DNA of 64,000 bases from Proteus vulgaris (GTDB lineage Bacteria; Pseudomonadota; Gammaproteobacteria; Enterobacterales; Enterobacteriaceae), in NCBI RefSeq assembly GCF_016239305.1, contig NZ_JAEHOQ010000001.1, positions 248,001 through 312,000 of the forward strand. Reading direction: 5' to 3'. This document shows, piece by piece, positions 1 to 10,293 of this stretch. The first letter of the stretch is position 1, and each line of letters begins with the position of its first letter. The notes under the pieces were generated by a model that worked only from the letters and a program-made list of their open reading frames with translations, ran no database searches and was not told the DNA's origin. The translations under genes were made by a program, and so were the position numbers.

Positions 1-187
1 CTGCTTCACTTTTACTTTCATCTTTACTCACAACCACAATGTTATCCCAATTACGGACAACAGTGATCTCATCGCCGATTGCATTTAATACATTACGGAT
101 ATTGCTAGTGAGGATTTTGATAAAACGTATACGAACAGATTGGCTTTTGATCGTAATTTCGGGGAATAATTTAATAATAAACTTCAT
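1..187 (-). CDS. thiI: tRNA 4-thiouridine synthase ThiI, N-terminal part (cut by window edge)
   Basis: Only the first 62 or so codons are inside the window; the rest lies beyond base 1. The reverse strand starts with ATG at 187 and reads [20 protein letters not shown], which I recognise as the start of enterobacterial ThiI. ThiI makes 4-thiouridine at tRNA position 8 and supplies sulfur for the thiamine thiazole. The visible part belongs to the N-terminal ferredoxin-like/THUMP region; the PP-loop and rhodanese parts are outside. It is divergent from xseB-ispA-dxs, the same arrangement as in E. coli. Confidence 0.93.
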   Translation of the reverse strand, partial: MKFIIKLFPEITIKSQSVRIRFIKILTSNIRNVLNAIGDEITVVRNWDNIVVVSKDESKSEA

Positions 188-307
188 AGTCAATGGTCAT
201 AGGTTATTAAGTAGAAACATAAACTACAGTGATGTAAATTGACTGGAGTTTATAAAAGTCACAAAGTATATCACCAATATTTAGGGCTCACCCGCAAAAA
301 TCATCGA

Positions 308-359
308 CTGAATAAGAAATTTTCATCTTACTTGTAGTAAGATGATCGCTATTATTCAG
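308..359. repeat. nested inverted repeat between thiI and xseB
   Basis: Outer arms CTGAATAA (308-315) and TTATTCAG (352-359) enclose a second perfect inverted repeat, TCATCTTAC (323-331) and GTAAGATGA (337-345). As RNA it would give a two-level hairpin; as DNA it could be a pair of operators. It lies 30 bases before the xseB start, in the divergent promoter region. No function can be named. Confidence 0.6.
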
Positions 360-388
360 CGCTAACATGCTTTATTATCAAAAATATT

Positions 389-652
389 ATGGCTAAGAAA
401 ACGACATCAATTAACGAAGACATCGCAAAAACACCAAGTTTCGAAGCATCCATGCAAGAACTTGAACAAATCGTAAACCGCTTAGAATCCGGTGAACTCC
501 CTTTAGAAGAAGCGCTTAATGAGTTTGAACATGGCGTTCGTCTAGCCCGTGTTGGACAAAAAACATTACAAGATGCTGAACAGCGTGTTCGTATTCTTCT
601 AAAAGAAGACGATAATGCAACTCCTGATGATTTTATCCAAGAGGCAGAATAA
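389..652 (+). CDS. xseB: exodeoxyribonuclease VII small subunit
   Basis: An 87-residue protein matching XseB, the small subunit that joins XseA to form exonuclease VII, which degrades single-stranded DNA to short oligonucleotides in the cytoplasm. The helical core with the family-typical stretch [20 protein letters not shown] followed by [13 protein letters not shown] is complete, with a short N-terminal tail and an acidic C-terminus. It is the first gene of xseB-ispA-dxs; its TAA stop is directly followed by the ispA start, so the two are probably translationally coupled. Confidence 0.96.
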   Translation: MAKKTTSINEDIAKTPSFEASMQELEQIVNRLESGELPLEEALNEFEHGVRLARVGQKTLQDAEQRVRILLKEDDNATPDDFIQEAE

Positions 653-1576
653 TTGAGTAACGCAACTTCAAATACGGATGCGTTCCGTCATAAATTAGAT
701 TCCGCCCACCAGCGTGTCGATGATGCGTTAAACCAAGCGCTATCAGCTTTACCATTTACCGACATGCCTCTAGGTAAAGCCATGCATTATGGCGCTCTTT
801 TAGGTGGCAAGCGCTTACGTCCTTTCCTTGTTTATGCTGTTGGCGAAATGTTTAAAGTCCCAGCACTAAACCTTGATGCTCCGGCAGCTGCAGTGGAATG
901 TATTCACGCTTATTCCCTTATTCATGACGATTTACCTGCGATGGATGATGATGATCTACGCCGAGGTAAACCAACGTGTCATATCGAATTCGGTGAAGCC
1001 AACGCTATTTTAGCGGGTGATGCACTACAAACTCTGGCTTTTGAGATCTTAGCAAAAAAACCAATGCCCGATGTCTCAATGGCTGATCGCGTTGCAATGA
1101 TTGCTGAATTAGCCACAGCGAGTGGTCTTTCAGGTATGTGTGGTGGTCAAGCTCTTGATCTTGAAGCCGAAGATAAATCAATTGATCTTGCATCCCTTGA
1201 AAAAATCCATTTACACAAAACAGGCGCATTAATTCGTGCAGCTGTTCGTTTAGGTGCATATAGTGCAGGTTCTAAAGGTCATGATGTATTACCTGCATTA
1301 GACAAATATGCTCACTCTATTGGCCTTGCATTCCAAGTGCAAGATGACATTTTAGATGTCATCGGAAGCACTGAAGAAACTGGAAAACGGCAAGGTAGCG
1401 ACCAAGAGTCAGGAAAAAGTACATACCCAGCTCTCTTGGGTTTAGAACAAGCTCAAAAGAAAGCACAGGAATTGTATAACGAAGCACTGGATGCCTTAGC
1501 GTTTCTTGAGCAATACGAGTACGATACAACCACGCTTAAACAATTAGCGAGTTTTATCGTCGATCGGAAAAACTAA
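653..1576 (+). CDS. ispA: (2E,6E)-farnesyl diphosphate synthase
   Basis: IspA condenses isopentenyl diphosphate with dimethylallyl and geranyl diphosphate to give farnesyl diphosphate, the precursor of ubiquinone, menaquinone and undecaprenyl phosphate. The 307-residue product has the first aspartate-rich motif DDLPAMDDDD at residues 92-101 with the following RRG, the conserved GGKRLRP near residue 50, and the second aspartate motif FQVQDD at 227-232. The start is a TTG that directly abuts the xseB stop; no ATG fits before the conserved region. Length is close to the E. coli enzyme (299). Confidence 0.96.
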   Translation: MSNATSNTDAFRHKLDSAHQRVDDALNQALSALPFTDMPLGKAMHYGALLGGKRLRPFLVYAVGEMFKVPALNLDAPAAAVECIHAYSLIHDDLPAMDDDDLRRGKPTCHIEFGEANAILAGDALQTLAFEILAKKPMPDVSMADRVAMIAELATASGLSGMCGGQALDLEAEDKSIDLASLEKIHLHKTGALIRAAVRLGAYSAGSKGHDVLPALDKYAHSIGLAFQVQDDILDVIGSTEETGKRQGSDQESGKSTYPALLGLEQAQKKAQELYNEALDALAFLEQYEYDTTTLKQLASFIVDRKN

Positions 1577-1642
1577 TAAAAAATAAAGAGAGCAGCTTAC
1601 CTGTTCTTTCCCTATTACAAGTGATTAATTAATAGGCATCAC

Positions 1643-3508
1643 ATGAGCATTGATATCGAAAAATATCCCACATTGGCGTTGGTTGAAACACCTGAAGATT
1701 TACGCCTATTACCAAAAGAGAGTTTACCTAAACTCTGTGATGAGCTAAGGCTATTTCTTCTTAACAGTGTCAGCCGCTCAAGTGGTCACTTCGCCTCAGG
1801 TTTAGGTGCTATTGAGTTAACGGTTGCTCTTCATTATGTTTATAAAACCCCCTTTGATAATCTCGTTTGGGATGTAGGTCATCAGGCATATCCCCATAAG
1901 ATCTTAACGGGTCGCCGTGACCGTATTGATACTATTCGCCAAAAAAATGGGTTACATCCCTTCCCTTGGCGTGAAGAGAGCGAATACGACAAACTTTGTG
2001 TCGGTCACTCCTCAACCTCTATCAGTGCAGGTTTAGGCATGGCTGTTGCCGCCGAACAAGAAAAACTGAATAGAAAAACAGTTTGTGTTATTGGTGATGG
2101 TGCAATTACTGCGGGTATGGCTTTTGAAGCGATGAATCACGCAGGTGATATTGAGCCTGATATGCTCGTTGTACTTAATGATAACGAGATGTCGATTTCA
2201 GAAAATGTTGGTGCATTGAATAATCATCTTGCACAATTATTATCTGGCAAACTGTATACCACTTTGCGTGAAGGTGGAAAAAAAGTCTTTTCTGGTATTC
2301 CACCAATAAAAGAATTACTGAAAAAGACAGAAGAACATATCAAAGGCATGGTCGTTCCAGGCACCATGTTTGAAGAGTTAGGATTTAACTATATTGGCCC
2401 TGTTGATGGTCATGATGTTATTGCGTTAGTACAAACACTCGCTAATATGCGTGATCTAAAAGGCCCTCAACTTCTGCATATTATGACCAAAAAAGGTCGA
2501 GGCTATGCCCCTGCAGAACGTGATCCTATTAGTTGGCATGCGGTACCTAAATTTGATCCACAAGCAGGTACATTACCTAAAAGCCCTAATGCACGACCTA
2601 CGTTTTCCAAAATTTTTGGTGACTGGTTATGTGAAGAAGCCTCAACCGATCGAAAACTGATGGCAATTACCCCTGCTATGCGCGAAGGCTCTGGTATGGT
2701 GCGTTTCTCAAAAGAGTATCCATCACAATATTTTGATGTTGCGATCGCAGAACAACACGCCGTTACTTTTGCAGCAGGTTTAGCCATTGGTGGTTATAAG
2801 CCTATTGTTGCTATTTACTCAACGTTTTTGCAACGTGCTTACGACCAAGTGATCCACGATATTGCCATTCAAAAACTGCCTGTTTTATTTGCCATTGATC
2901 GTGGCGGTATTGTGGGAGCAGATGGTCAAACTCACCAAGGCGCATTTGATCTTTCATTCTTACGCTGTATTCCTAATATGGTTATTATGGCACCAAGCGA
3001 CGAAAACGAATGTCGCCAAATGCTTCATACAGGTTATCATTATCAAGATGGTCCTGTTGCCGTACGTTATCCAAGAGGTTCAAGTGTTGGTGCACCATTA
3101 CAACCACTTAATGCACTGCCTATGGGTAAAGGAATTATTCGCCGTCAAGGTAAAGGGATTGCTATTTTAAACTTTGGTACATTACTGCCAGAAGCATTAG
3201 AAGTCGCAGAAAAACTAGATGCAACTGTTGCGGATATGCGCTTTATCAAACCGCTTGATAAATCACTTATCCTTTCTCTGGCTGAACAGCATGATATGTT
3301 GGTAACACTCGAAGAGAATGCCATTATGGGTGGTGCTGGCAGTGGCGTAAACGAGTTACTCATGCAAGAGCGTTGCTTAGTACCTGTCTTAAACCTAGGT
3401 ATTCCTGACTTATTTGTGCCACAAGGTGGACAAGAAGAGATCAGAGCTGACTTAGGACTTGATGCCGTTGGTATTGAAAAATCTATTACGGATTATCTAG
3501 CTAAATAG
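1643..3508 (+). CDS. dxs: 1-deoxy-D-xylulose-5-phosphate synthase
   Basis: Dxs catalyses the thiamine-diphosphate-dependent condensation of pyruvate and glyceraldehyde 3-phosphate, the entry step of the MEP isoprenoid pathway, and also feeds thiamine and pyridoxal synthesis. The 621-residue protein has the family's usual length. Visible landmarks are [10 protein letters not shown] near residue 76, the ThDP/Mg motif starting [18 protein letters not shown] at residue 151 with LNDN downstream, and the catalytic glutamate at position 370 in VAIAEQHAV. It follows ispA by 66 bases in the same orientation, so pathway enzymes are clustered, and ends in a strong terminator. Confidence 0.97.
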   Translation: MSIDIEKYPTLALVETPEDLRLLPKESLPKLCDELRLFLLNSVSRSSGHFASGLGAIELTVALHYVYKTPFDNLVWDVGHQAYPHKILTGRRDRIDTIRQKNGLHPFPWREESEYDKLCVGHSSTSISAGLGMAVAAEQEKLNRKTVCVIGDGAITAGMAFEAMNHAGDIEPDMLVVLNDNEMSISENVGALNNHLAQLLSGKLYTTLREGGKKVFSGIPPIKELLKKTEEHIKGMVVPGTMFEELGFNYIGPVDGHDVIALVQTLANMRDLKGPQLLHIMTKKGRGYAPAERDPISWHAVPKFDPQAGTLPKSPNARPTFSKIFGDWLCEEASTDRKLMAITPAMREGSGMVRFSKEYPSQYFDVAIAEQHAVTFAAGLAIGGYKPIVAIYSTFLQRAYDQVIHDIAIQKLPVLFAIDRGGIVGADGQTHQGAFDLSFLRCIPNMVIMAPSDENECRQMLHTGYHYQDGPVAVRYPRGSSVGAPLQPLNALPMGKGIIRRQGKGIAILNFGTLLPEALEVAEKLDATVADMRFIKPLDKSLILSLAEQHDMLVTLEENAIMGGAGSGVNELLMQERCLVPVLNLGIPDLFVPQGGQEEIRADLGLDAVGIEKSITDYLAK

Positions 3509-3514
3509 CGCCTT

Positions 3515-3541
3515 AAATGCCCGTTTTAAACGGGCATTTTT
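3515..3541. terminator. intrinsic terminator after dxs
   Basis: AAATGCCCG (3515-3523) pairs with CGGGCATTT (3531-3539) across a 7-base loop and is followed by a T run on the plus strand. It lies 7 bases after the dxs stop and just before the converging small gene at 3551, so it may serve both strands. Confidence 0.85.
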
Positions 3542-3550
3542 CTATGCTCA

Positions 3551-3760
3551 TTACTTACCAAAACGGCTATTAAATCTTTGATTACTAATTCTTCTATTCA
3601 TTTTTGAATTACAATTTGGGCATAAGTGCTGTTTCTTACCATCGATAGTCCATGTGTAATATTTCCTTTTAAAACTAAGGTTACAGACATCACAATGACT
3701 AGGTTTAAAAATAGCTGACACAAGAGCAAAAAAAATAATGATACCAATTATCCATCCCAT
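3551..3760 (-). CDS. small membrane protein with a zinc-ribbon-like Cys pair motif
   Basis: A 69-residue product I do not recognise as a named family. Residues 1-18 are hydrophobic (MGWIIGIIIFFALVSAIF) and look like one membrane anchor. Then come CDVC and, about 22 residues later, CPNC, which could hold one zinc ion. The C-terminus is basic and Asn/Arg-rich. A GGGGG-rich ribosome site lies 6-10 bases before the ATG, which supports real translation. It stands alone, convergent with dxs. The function is unknown; a small zinc-binding membrane adaptor would fit the sequence. Confidence 0.7.
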   Translation of the reverse strand: MGWIIGIIIFFALVSAIFKPSHCDVCNLSFKRKYYTWTIDGKKQHLCPNCNSKMNRRISNQRFNSRFGK

Positions 3761-3953
3761 ACAGCCCCCTTACATAAGGAAAACTTAATAATAAATTAAA
3801 CCTAGTATTATTATTACTCAAACTCCTCTCTATAATATGTAGCCTATAACTCATATTTCATGAAAATTACTGCAATTAAAATATTCTCTTCTTGAATCCA
3901 TTCAGCGTGAATTTATTCAATCAGTTAGATTTTTCTTTCTTTTTATTTACCAA

Positions 3954-3965
3954 CGAAACGTTTCG
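3954..3965. promoter_or_regulatory. upstream RbsR-type operator
   Basis: CGAAACGTTTCG is a perfect 12-bp palindrome identical to the core of the main rbs operator 77 bp downstream (centre to centre). This LacI-family core matches what RbsR binds. It lies upstream of the predicted -35 element. Confidence 0.65.
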
Positions 3966-3977
3966 ATCATGCTCACA
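3962..3977 (+). promoter_or_regulatory. possible weak CRP site of the rbs promoter
   Basis: TTCGA-N6-TCACA has a perfect right half and a poor left half. Its centre lies about 60 bases before the predicted transcription start, the class I CRP position. It overlaps the upstream RbsR core. rbs is known to be CRP-activated in E. coli; the site itself is an inference. Confidence 0.4.
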
Positions 3978-3994
3978 ATCTGAATAAATCAAAC

Positions 3995-4022
3995 TTGTTT
4001 TCCCCTTTTTCTTTTCTACTAT
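3995..4022 (+). promoter_or_regulatory. predicted sigma-70 promoter of the rbs operon
   Basis: TTGTTT (3995-4000) and TACTAT (4017-4022) are separated by 16 bases, directly before the main RbsR operator. This is the best -35/-10 pair in the region; it was chosen by eye. Confidence 0.45.
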
Positions 4023-4027
4023 ATAAA

Positions 4028-4045
4028 CAGCGAAACGTTTCGCTG
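4028..4045. promoter_or_regulatory. main RbsR operator
   Basis: CAGCGAAACGTTTCGCTG is a perfect 18-bp palindrome of the LacI/GalR type and is the same sequence I recall for the E. coli rbs operator. It covers the predicted transcription start and ends a few bases before the strong rbsD ribosome site GAGGAGG. Confidence 0.88.
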
Positions 4046-4055
4046 AGGAGGAAAT

Positions 4056-4475
4056 ATGAAAAAAGGCGTATTACTAAATAGTCCTATTTCTAGCGTAATT
4101 TCACGTTTAGGACACACTGACAAAATCACTATTGCAGATGCCGGATTACCCATTCCCTCTTCTGTTGAACGTATTGATCTCGCGCTAACACAGGGTATTC
4201 CTGACTTTATGTCGGTATTGCAAACAATCACTCACGAGATGCAAGTTGAAGCCGTGATGCTGGCGGAAGAAATTAAGATCATTAATCCCATCCTTTTTAA
4301 TGAGATAGTCTCTTATCTTAATTTATTAGAGCAAGAACAGAAAAAAAACATTCAAATCATATATGTTTCACATGAAGCATTCAAAAAGCAACTTACTGAA
4401 AATAAAGCTGTTATTAGAACAGGTGAATGTACACCTTATGCCAATATTGTGTTGTTTTCTGGTGTGACTTTCTGA
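4056..4475 (+). CDS. rbsD: D-ribose pyranase
   Basis: RbsD interconverts the pyranose and furanose forms of ribose so that the kinase and transporter see the right form. The 139-residue product has the family length and the conserved start [29 protein letters not shown] with the substrate-pocket residues, and the C-terminal [15 protein letters not shown]. The start has a strong ribosome site (GAGGAGG) 6 bases upstream. It is the first gene of rbsDACBKR and lies directly behind the RbsR operator, so it is expected to be ribose-induced. Confidence 0.96.
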   Translation: MKKGVLLNSPISSVISRLGHTDKITIADAGLPIPSSVERIDLALTQGIPDFMSVLQTITHEMQVEAVMLAEEIKIINPILFNEIVSYLNLLEQEQKKNIQIIYVSHEAFKKQLTENKAVIRTGECTPYANIVLFSGVTF

Positions 4476-4482
4476 GGACAAT

Positions 4483-5991
4483 ATGGAACCTTTACTCGAA
4501 CTTAAAGCTATTGATAAGTCATTCCCTGGTGTAAAAGCACTATCAGGCGCTACTCTGCGAATTTATCCCGGCCGAGTGATGGCCTTAGTGGGTGAAAATG
4601 GTGCTGGCAAATCAACATTGATGAAAGTGCTTACCGGCATTTATAAAAAAGATGCGGGTGAAGTTATTTATCAAGGTGAACATTGTTCCTTCAATGGTCC
4701 TAAATCATCACAAGAAGCTGGAATAGGCATTATTCACCAAGAGCTTAACCTTATCCCAGAATTAACCATTGCAGAAAATATCTTCTTAGGCCGTGAGTTT
4801 ACGCGTGCTTTTGGGGCTATCGATTGGAAGAAAATGTATGCTGAGGCTGATAAGTTATTAGCTCGATTAAACCTCGCTTATAGTAGTCACCGTTTAGTGT
4901 CTGAATTATCGATTGGTGATCAGCAAATGGTGGAAATCGCCAAAGTCCTCAGTTTTGGCTCTAAAGTCATTATTATGGACGAACCAACAGATGCATTAAC
5001 CGATACAGAAACTGAATCTCTGTTTAGTGTTATTCGTGAACTAAGAGATCAAGGTTGTGGCATTGTTTATATCTCACATCGCTTAAAAGAGATCTTTGAG
5101 ATTTGTGATGATGTCACCGTACTGCGAGATGGTCAGTTTATTGGTGAAAAGCCCGTTAGCATATTACAAGAAGATACGCTCATTGAAATGATGGTTGGCC
5201 GTAAGTTAGAAGACCAATATCCTCGTATCAACATCCCCCAAGGCAAAACCAAACTCAATGTCATTAACCTCAGTGGTGAAGATGTTCACGATGTCAGTTT
5301 CTCATTACATGAAAGTGAAATTCTCGGTATTTCAGGTTTAATGGGTGCTGGTCGTACAGAATTAATGAAAATTATTTATGGTGCATTACCCAAAACCAAT
5401 GGCACCGTAGAACTAGATGGTAAACCCTGCCAAATCAGAAAGCCGGTAGAAGGATTAGAACAAGGTATTGTTTATATCTCTGAAGACAGAAAACGAGATG
5501 GCTTAGTGCTAGGTATGTCAGTGAAAGAGAATATGTCACTGACCGCACTTCGTTATTTTAGCCGTGGCATGGGTGTGCTCAATCATAAAGAAGAGCAACT
5601 CACTGTCGGTGATTTTATTAAATTATTCAATATAAAGACCCCTTCAATGAATCAAACTATTGGCTTTTTATCAGGGGGAAATCAACAAAAAGTGGCTATA
5701 GCAAGGGGCCTGATGACTCGCCCTAAAGTGCTTATTCTTGATGAACCTACTCGTGGTGTAGATGTTGGTGCTAAAAAAGAAATTTATCAGCTAATTAATA
5801 AATTTAAACAAGAAGGATTAAGCATCATCTTAATTTCTTCTGAAATGCCTGAGGTAATGGGAATGAGTGACCGTATTTTGGTGATGCATGAAGGTCGTAT
5901 TAGCGGTGAGTTTTCAGCTCACAATGTCACACAAGAAATGCTAATGGCAGCTGCTGTTGGTAAACAATATGACGCTAAGGTAGGAGTTTGA
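4483..5991 (+). CDS. rbsA: ribose ABC transporter, ATP-binding protein
   Basis: RbsA powers ribose import from the periplasm. The 502-residue chain is a fusion of two nucleotide-binding domains, as usual in sugar importers of this family. The first has Walker [10 protein letters not shown] at residues 37-45, signature LSIGDQQ and Walker B VIIMDEPT. The second has a divergent Walker A region ([11 protein letters not shown]), the signature LSGGNQQK and [12 protein letters not shown]. This asymmetry is normal for RbsA/XylG-type proteins. It sits 7 bases after rbsD and one base before rbsC. Confidence 0.97.
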   Translation: MEPLLELKAIDKSFPGVKALSGATLRIYPGRVMALVGENGAGKSTLMKVLTGIYKKDAGEVIYQGEHCSFNGPKSSQEAGIGIIHQELNLIPELTIAENIFLGREFTRAFGAIDWKKMYAEADKLLARLNLAYSSHRLVSELSIGDQQMVEIAKVLSFGSKVIIMDEPTDALTDTETESLFSVIRELRDQGCGIVYISHRLKEIFEICDDVTVLRDGQFIGEKPVSILQEDTLIEMMVGRKLEDQYPRINIPQGKTKLNVINLSGEDVHDVSFSLHESEILGISGLMGAGRTELMKIIYGALPKTNGTVELDGKPCQIRKPVEGLEQGIVYISEDRKRDGLVLGMSVKENMSLTALRYFSRGMGVLNHKEEQLTVGDFIKLFNIKTPSMNQTIGFLSGGNQQKVAIARGLMTRPKVLILDEPTRGVDVGAKKEIYQLINKFKQEGLSIILISSEMPEVMGMSDRILVMHEGRISGEFSAHNVTQEMLMAAAVGKQYDAKVGV

Positions 5992-5992
5992 T

Positions 5993-6958
5993 ATGAGCAC
6001 AAATTCAATTCCAGCGTCAAAACGTTGGTTCTCAAAAGCATGGCTATTAGAACAAAAATCACTGATTGCATTGCTACTTCTGATTGTTGTCGTTTCCACA
6101 CTCAGCCCTAATTTCTTTACCTTAAATAATATCTTCAACATTCTCCAACAAACATCCGTCAACGCCATTATGGCTGTTGGTATGACTCTTGTTATTTTAA
6201 CCTCTGGTATCGACTTATCTGTGGGTTCATTACTTGCGTTAACTGGGGCTGTGGCAGCGTCTATGGTTGGTGCTGACGTTAATGCCCTTGTTGCAGTTGT
6301 CGGTGCGTTAGCACTTGGTGCAGCTATTGGTGGTGTGACAGGGATTATCGTTGCTAAAGGTAAAGTTCAAGCCTTTATTGCTACGTTAGTCATGATGCTA
6401 CTACTGCGCGGCGTTACCCGTGTTTATACCGATGGTAGCCCAATTAATACTGGCTTTAGCGATAATGCTGATCTCTTTAGCTGGTTTGGTATTGGCCGTC
6501 CGTTTGGTATTCCGACCCCAATCTGGCTCATGATGATTGTCTTTTTGAGCGCATGGTATTTATTACATCATACCCGTTTAGGTCGTTATATTTATGCGCT
6601 TGGGGGAAATGAATCGGCAACACGTTTATCTGGCATTAGCGTCGATAAAATCAAAATTATTGTTTATGCACTGTGTGGTTTATTAGCGGCCCTTGCTAGC
6701 GTGATTGAAGTTGCTCGCCTTTCATCGGCACAACCGATGGCAGGTAATGGCTACGAGTTAGATGCCATTGCTGCAGTTGTTTTAGGTGGCACCAGTCTTG
6801 CGGGTGGTAAAGGCCGTATTATCGGTACATTAATTGGTGCCCTTATTCTAGGTTTTTTAAATAATGCATTGAACTTATTAGGAATATCATCAAATTATCA
6901 AATGATAGTAAAAGCGGTGGTCATCTTACTTGCTGTTTTGGTAGATAACAAAAAATAA
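5993..6958 (+). CDS. rbsC: ribose ABC transporter permease
   Basis: RbsC forms the inner-membrane channel of the ribose importer. The 321-residue protein is strongly hydrophobic with about ten predicted membrane segments. It has family-typical stretches such as [20 protein letters not shown] in the first half and the ATPase-contact region [14 protein letters not shown]. The ATG lies one base after the rbsA stop. The length matches the E. coli protein (321). Confidence 0.97.
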   Translation: MSTNSIPASKRWFSKAWLLEQKSLIALLLLIVVVSTLSPNFFTLNNIFNILQQTSVNAIMAVGMTLVILTSGIDLSVGSLLALTGAVAASMVGADVNALVAVVGALALGAAIGGVTGIIVAKGKVQAFIATLVMMLLLRGVTRVYTDGSPINTGFSDNADLFSWFGIGRPFGIPTPIWLMMIVFLSAWYLLHHTRLGRYIYALGGNESATRLSGISVDKIKIIVYALCGLLAALASVIEVARLSSAQPMAGNGYELDAIAAVVLGGTSLAGGKGRIIGTLIGALILGFLNNALNLLGISSNYQMIVKAVVILLAVLVDNKK

Positions 6959-6999
6959 CTCTCTATTCTCTTAATCCGAACCCGACAGGAATTTATATT

Positions 7000-7890
7000 A
7001 TGAAACTCAAAAAAATGGCAACACTTCTTTCTGTTGTTGCATTAAGCGCCACAATCAGCGCTAATGCGTTTGCAAAAGAATCTATCGCGCTTGTTATCTC
7101 TACACTTAATAATCCATTCTTTGTCACCATGAAAGACAGTGCACAAAAAGAAGCAAATCGCTTAGGTTACGACTTAGTTGTGCTCGACTCGATGGATAAT
7201 CCAGCTAAAGAGCTTGCTAATGTGCAAGATTTAACCGTAAAAGGCACACGCTTAATGCTCATTAACCCAACAGACTCAGATGCTGTAGGTAATGCAGTTA
7301 TTTTAGCGAATAAAGCTAAGATCCCAGTTATCACTTTAGATCGCGTTGCAAACAAAGGTGAAGTCGTCAGCCATGTTGCTTCTGATAACCGCCTTGGCGG
7401 TAAAATGGCCGGTGATTATATTGCTGAAAAAGTGGCTAATGATGCCAAAGTCATTCAACTAGAAGGGATCACTGGAACCTCTGCATCTCGTGAACGAGGT
7501 GAAGGCTTTAAACAAGCTGTAGATGCCCATAAACTAAATGTACTAGCAAGCCAACCGGCTGATTTCGACCGCACTAAAGGTCTTAACGTGATGCAAAATC
7601 TATTAACAGCTTACCCTGCTGTCCAAGCTGTTTTCGCACAAAATGATGAAATGGCATTAGGTGCATTGCGTGCATTGCAAACTGCGGGTCGTACCGATGT
7701 ATTAGTGATTGGTTTCGATGGCACTGACGATGGTATTAAAGCGGTAAACCGTGGCATGTTAGGTGCAACCATCGCTCAGCGCCCAGATCAAATTGGTATT
7801 ATCGGCATTCAAACAGCAGATAAAATTCTCAAAGGCGAAAAAGTGGATGCAACAATCCCTGTCGAACTTGAGTTAGTTATTAAGAAATAA
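7000..7890 (+). CDS. rbsB: periplasmic D-ribose-binding protein
   Basis: RbsB binds ribose in the periplasm and delivers it to RbsAC; in E. coli it also signals through the Trg chemoreceptor. The first 25 residues are a classical signal peptide (basic MKLKKM, hydrophobic core, cleavage after AFA). The mature part starts with [16 protein letters not shown], the ligand-binding strand of the family, and contains the conserved GFDGTDDG. The 296 residues are the usual length. A 9-bp stem-loop follows, which probably favours accumulation of this message over the kinase. Confidence 0.97.
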   Translation: MKLKKMATLLSVVALSATISANAFAKESIALVISTLNNPFFVTMKDSAQKEANRLGYDLVVLDSMDNPAKELANVQDLTVKGTRLMLINPTDSDAVGNAVILANKAKIPVITLDRVANKGEVVSHVASDNRLGGKMAGDYIAEKVANDAKVIQLEGITGTSASRERGEGFKQAVDAHKLNVLASQPADFDRTKGLNVMQNLLTAYPAVQAVFAQNDEMALGALRALQTAGRTDVLVIGFDGTDDGIKAVNRGMLGATIAQRPDQIGIIGIQTADKILKGEKVDATIPVELELVIKK

Positions 7891-7901
7891 CAACAATAAA
7901 T

Positions 7902-7927
7902 ACCACGGAGTGATGTTGCTCCGTGGT
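7902..7927 (+). other. intercistronic stem-loop between rbsB and rbsK
   Basis: ACCACGGAG (7902-7910) pairs with CTCCGTGGT (7919-7927) over an 8-base loop. No T run follows, so it is more likely an mRNA-stabilising or partly terminating hairpin than a full terminator. Such hairpins are common after genes for abundant binding proteins. Confidence 0.6.
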
Positions 7928-7968
7928 GGATTTGATCATTAAAACACGTTTTCACAAGGATAAAGGCT

Positions 7969-8895
7969 ATGACAACACCTCGCCTTGCTGTTCTAGGTAG
8001 CATTAATGTTGACCACATTATGAATATTTCACAATTTCCAAAACCAGGTGAAACCATTATTGGTCATCAATACAAAATAGCCTTTGGTGGTAAAGGTGCA
8101 AACCAAGCCGTTGCTTGTGGTCGCAGTGGCGCCGATATTACCTTTATTGCTTGTGTCGGTGATGATGCGATTGGCAGTGAGATAATCTCACAACTTAAAA
8201 CAGATAATATTCATATTGATGCAATTAGCATTATTCCACAAACACCAACCGGTGTTGCAATGATCCTTGTTAATGAACAAGGTGAAAACGTAATTAGCAT
8301 TGTTGCAGGTGCAAATGGCGCACTAACGCCTATACTTTTTCAGCAATATCATCACGTTATTGAACATTCTGATGCTTTATTAATGCAGTTAGAATCACCG
8401 TTGGATACTGTATTTGAAGCCGCTAAACTGGCAAAATTACATCATACAAAAGTCATTTTAAACCCAGCGCCAGCTCAACCTTTATCTGATGAATTTCTGA
8501 GTTTTATTGATGTTATCACTCCAAATGAGACGGAAGCCGAAATATTAACCGGCGTTTCTGTGCATGATGAAGCGGGTGCAGCAAAAGCTGCCGATATTTT
8601 ACATCAAAAAGGTATCAAACAAGTGCTTATCACTTTGGGTAGCCGTGGTGTATGGTTTAGTGAACAAGGGAAAGGCATAATAATTCCTGGGTTTCGTGTT
8701 GAAGCTGTTGATACCATTGCCGCAGGTGATACATTTAACGGTGCATTTGTCACTGCAATATTAGAAGGGAAGCCTTCCGTTGAGGCTATCCGTTTTGCTC
8801 ACGCAGCAGCTGCCATTGCAGTTACACGTCATGGTGCGCAATCATCTGTTCCTTGGCGTCATGAAATCGAATCATTTTTAGCAGAGCGAGCATAG
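7969..8895 (+). CDS. rbsK: ribokinase
   Basis: RbsK phosphorylates ribose at O5 to give ribose 5-phosphate, linking uptake to the pentose phosphate pathway. The 308-residue PfkB-family protein has the N-terminal sugar-binding signature [15 protein letters not shown] near residue 42 and the C-terminal [14 protein letters not shown] with the catalytic aspartate of the AAGD motif. NPNETE-type metal/phosphate motif appears as [12 protein letters not shown]. It starts with ATG after an AAGGATAAAGG ribosome site and is followed after 4 bases by rbsR. Confidence 0.97.
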   Translation: MTTPRLAVLGSINVDHIMNISQFPKPGETIIGHQYKIAFGGKGANQAVACGRSGADITFIACVGDDAIGSEIISQLKTDNIHIDAISIIPQTPTGVAMILVNEQGENVISIVAGANGALTPILFQQYHHVIEHSDALLMQLESPLDTVFEAAKLAKLHHTKVILNPAPAQPLSDEFLSFIDVITPNETEAEILTGVSVHDEAGAAKAADILHQKGIKQVLITLGSRGVWFSEQGKGIIIPGFRVEAVDTIAAGDTFNGAFVTAILEGKPSVEAIRFAHAAAAIAVTRHGAQSSVPWRHEIESFLAERA

Positions 8896-8899
8896 TACT

Positions 8900-9910
8900 T
8901 TGGCAACAATGAAAGATGTCGCCCGTTTGGCGGGCGTTTCGACATCAACTGTTTCTCACGTTATCAATAACAATCGTTATGTTAGCGAAGGTATTCGTAA
9001 AAAGGTTAACGATGCTATCGAAACCTTAAATTACGCGCCTTCTGCTTTAGCGCGCAGTTTAAAAATGAACTGTACTCACACTATTGGTATGCTAGTGACA
9101 GCCAGTAGCAACCCATTCTATGCAGAAGTTGTGCGAGGTGTTGAACGTAGTTGCTATGAAAAAGGCTATAGTTTGATCCTATGTAATACCGAAGGGGATT
9201 ACGAACGTATGGATAGTAGCCTTGAAACCTTGCTACAAAAACGTGTCGATGGCTTATTATTGATGTCAACAGAAGCTAGAGCGCCCTCTCATGAGGTGCT
9301 AAATCGTTATCCTCGTTTACCTATGGTCATGATGGATTGGTCTCCGTTTGAATACGGCGGAGATATTATACAAGATAACTCCCTACTTGGAGGAGAAATC
9401 GCCACCAATTATCTGATTGAAAAAGGCTTTACAGAAATTGCATGTATTGCAGGCCCACAAGATAAACTCCCAGCCAAACATCGTTTGCAAGGCTATTACA
9501 ATGCGATGCAAAAAGCTGGACTCACTATTCGAGAAGAGTTTGTGTTAACCAGTGATTTTGAATTTGCAGGTGGGTTTAGCGCCATGCAAAAATTACTCTC
9601 ACTTCCTGTATTACCACAAGCGGTTTTTACCTGTAATGACGCGATGGCTGTTGGTGCTTATCAAGCCATTTATCAAAAAGGCTTGCGCGTACCTGATGAT
9701 ATTTCCGTCATGGGTTATGACGATATCGATCTAGCCACTTATATGATCCCTCCTCTTTCTACTATTCACCAACCTAAAGATGAATTAGGTAAACTTGCTG
9801 TCAGCCAATTATTACATCGTATGAAAAATATCGATGCTGATGACAATGTTTTGGTTCTTACCCCCAAACTTATAGAGCGTGGATCAGTGAGTAATTTTGT
9901 AAAGTCATAA
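8900..9910 (+). CDS. rbsR: ribose operon repressor, LacI family
   Basis: RbsR represses the rbs operon and is released by ribose. The 336-residue protein begins [20 protein letters not shown], the LacI-type helix-turn-helix, with the hinge helix PSALARSLK near residue 50, followed by a periplasmic-binding-protein-like sensor domain. The start shown is TTG at 8900, which preserves the family MATMKD start; the alternative is ATG at 8909. It is the last gene of the operon and its presumed targets are the two CGAAACGTTTCG palindromes upstream of rbsD. Confidence 0.95.
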   Translation: MATMKDVARLAGVSTSTVSHVINNNRYVSEGIRKKVNDAIETLNYAPSALARSLKMNCTHTIGMLVTASSNPFYAEVVRGVERSCYEKGYSLILCNTEGDYERMDSSLETLLQKRVDGLLLMSTEARAPSHEVLNRYPRLPMVMMDWSPFEYGGDIIQDNSLLGGEIATNYLIEKGFTEIACIAGPQDKLPAKHRLQGYYNAMQKAGLTIREEFVLTSDFEFAGGFSAMQKLLSLPVLPQAVFTCNDAMAVGAYQAIYQKGLRVPDDISVMGYDDIDLATYMIPPLSTIHQPKDELGKLAVSQLLHRMKNIDADDNVLVLTPKLIERGSVSNFVKS

Positions 9911-10293
9911 CAAGAAGATTAATACTATTATTGCTGATGCTCTCTTTTAAGGTGAGGGCATTTATTTTTAGTTATCTATATAAGATTAAACAATTAATAT
10001 CAATAAGTTAAATAAAAATCAAACTACACCTATTTATCTTTTTTCCTTATTTAATTCTCTATATTTAACCTACTTTTTCTCATTCGTTATGTCATAACTA
10101 GTGAAAGATGCAAATTTTCATAAAATCTATTATACTATCGCCCTTTCGCATTATCTGATGCTAAGTCATTTAAGGCATTACTTTAAAATTTTCATGCTTA
10201 AACGATAATGTGTCCTTTAATTTATGGGGCAAGTGTTATCCTCATTTTGACGATTAATCACTTCCCATTTTGATAAAATTTGAGAGTATTATT
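9911..10293. other. non-coding interval rbsR-yjdM
   Basis: This 383-base AT-rich stretch holds the rbsR terminator near its left end and the presumed yjdM promoter near its right end (a TATTATACTAT stretch near 10127). I see no gene, repeat or clear operator in it. Confidence 0.6.
9939..9968 (+). terminator. probable terminator after rbsR
   Basis: TGCTCTC and GAGGGCA pair (one G-U) over a short loop and are followed by TTTATTTTT. It lies about 28 bases after the rbsR stop. Confidence 0.6.
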
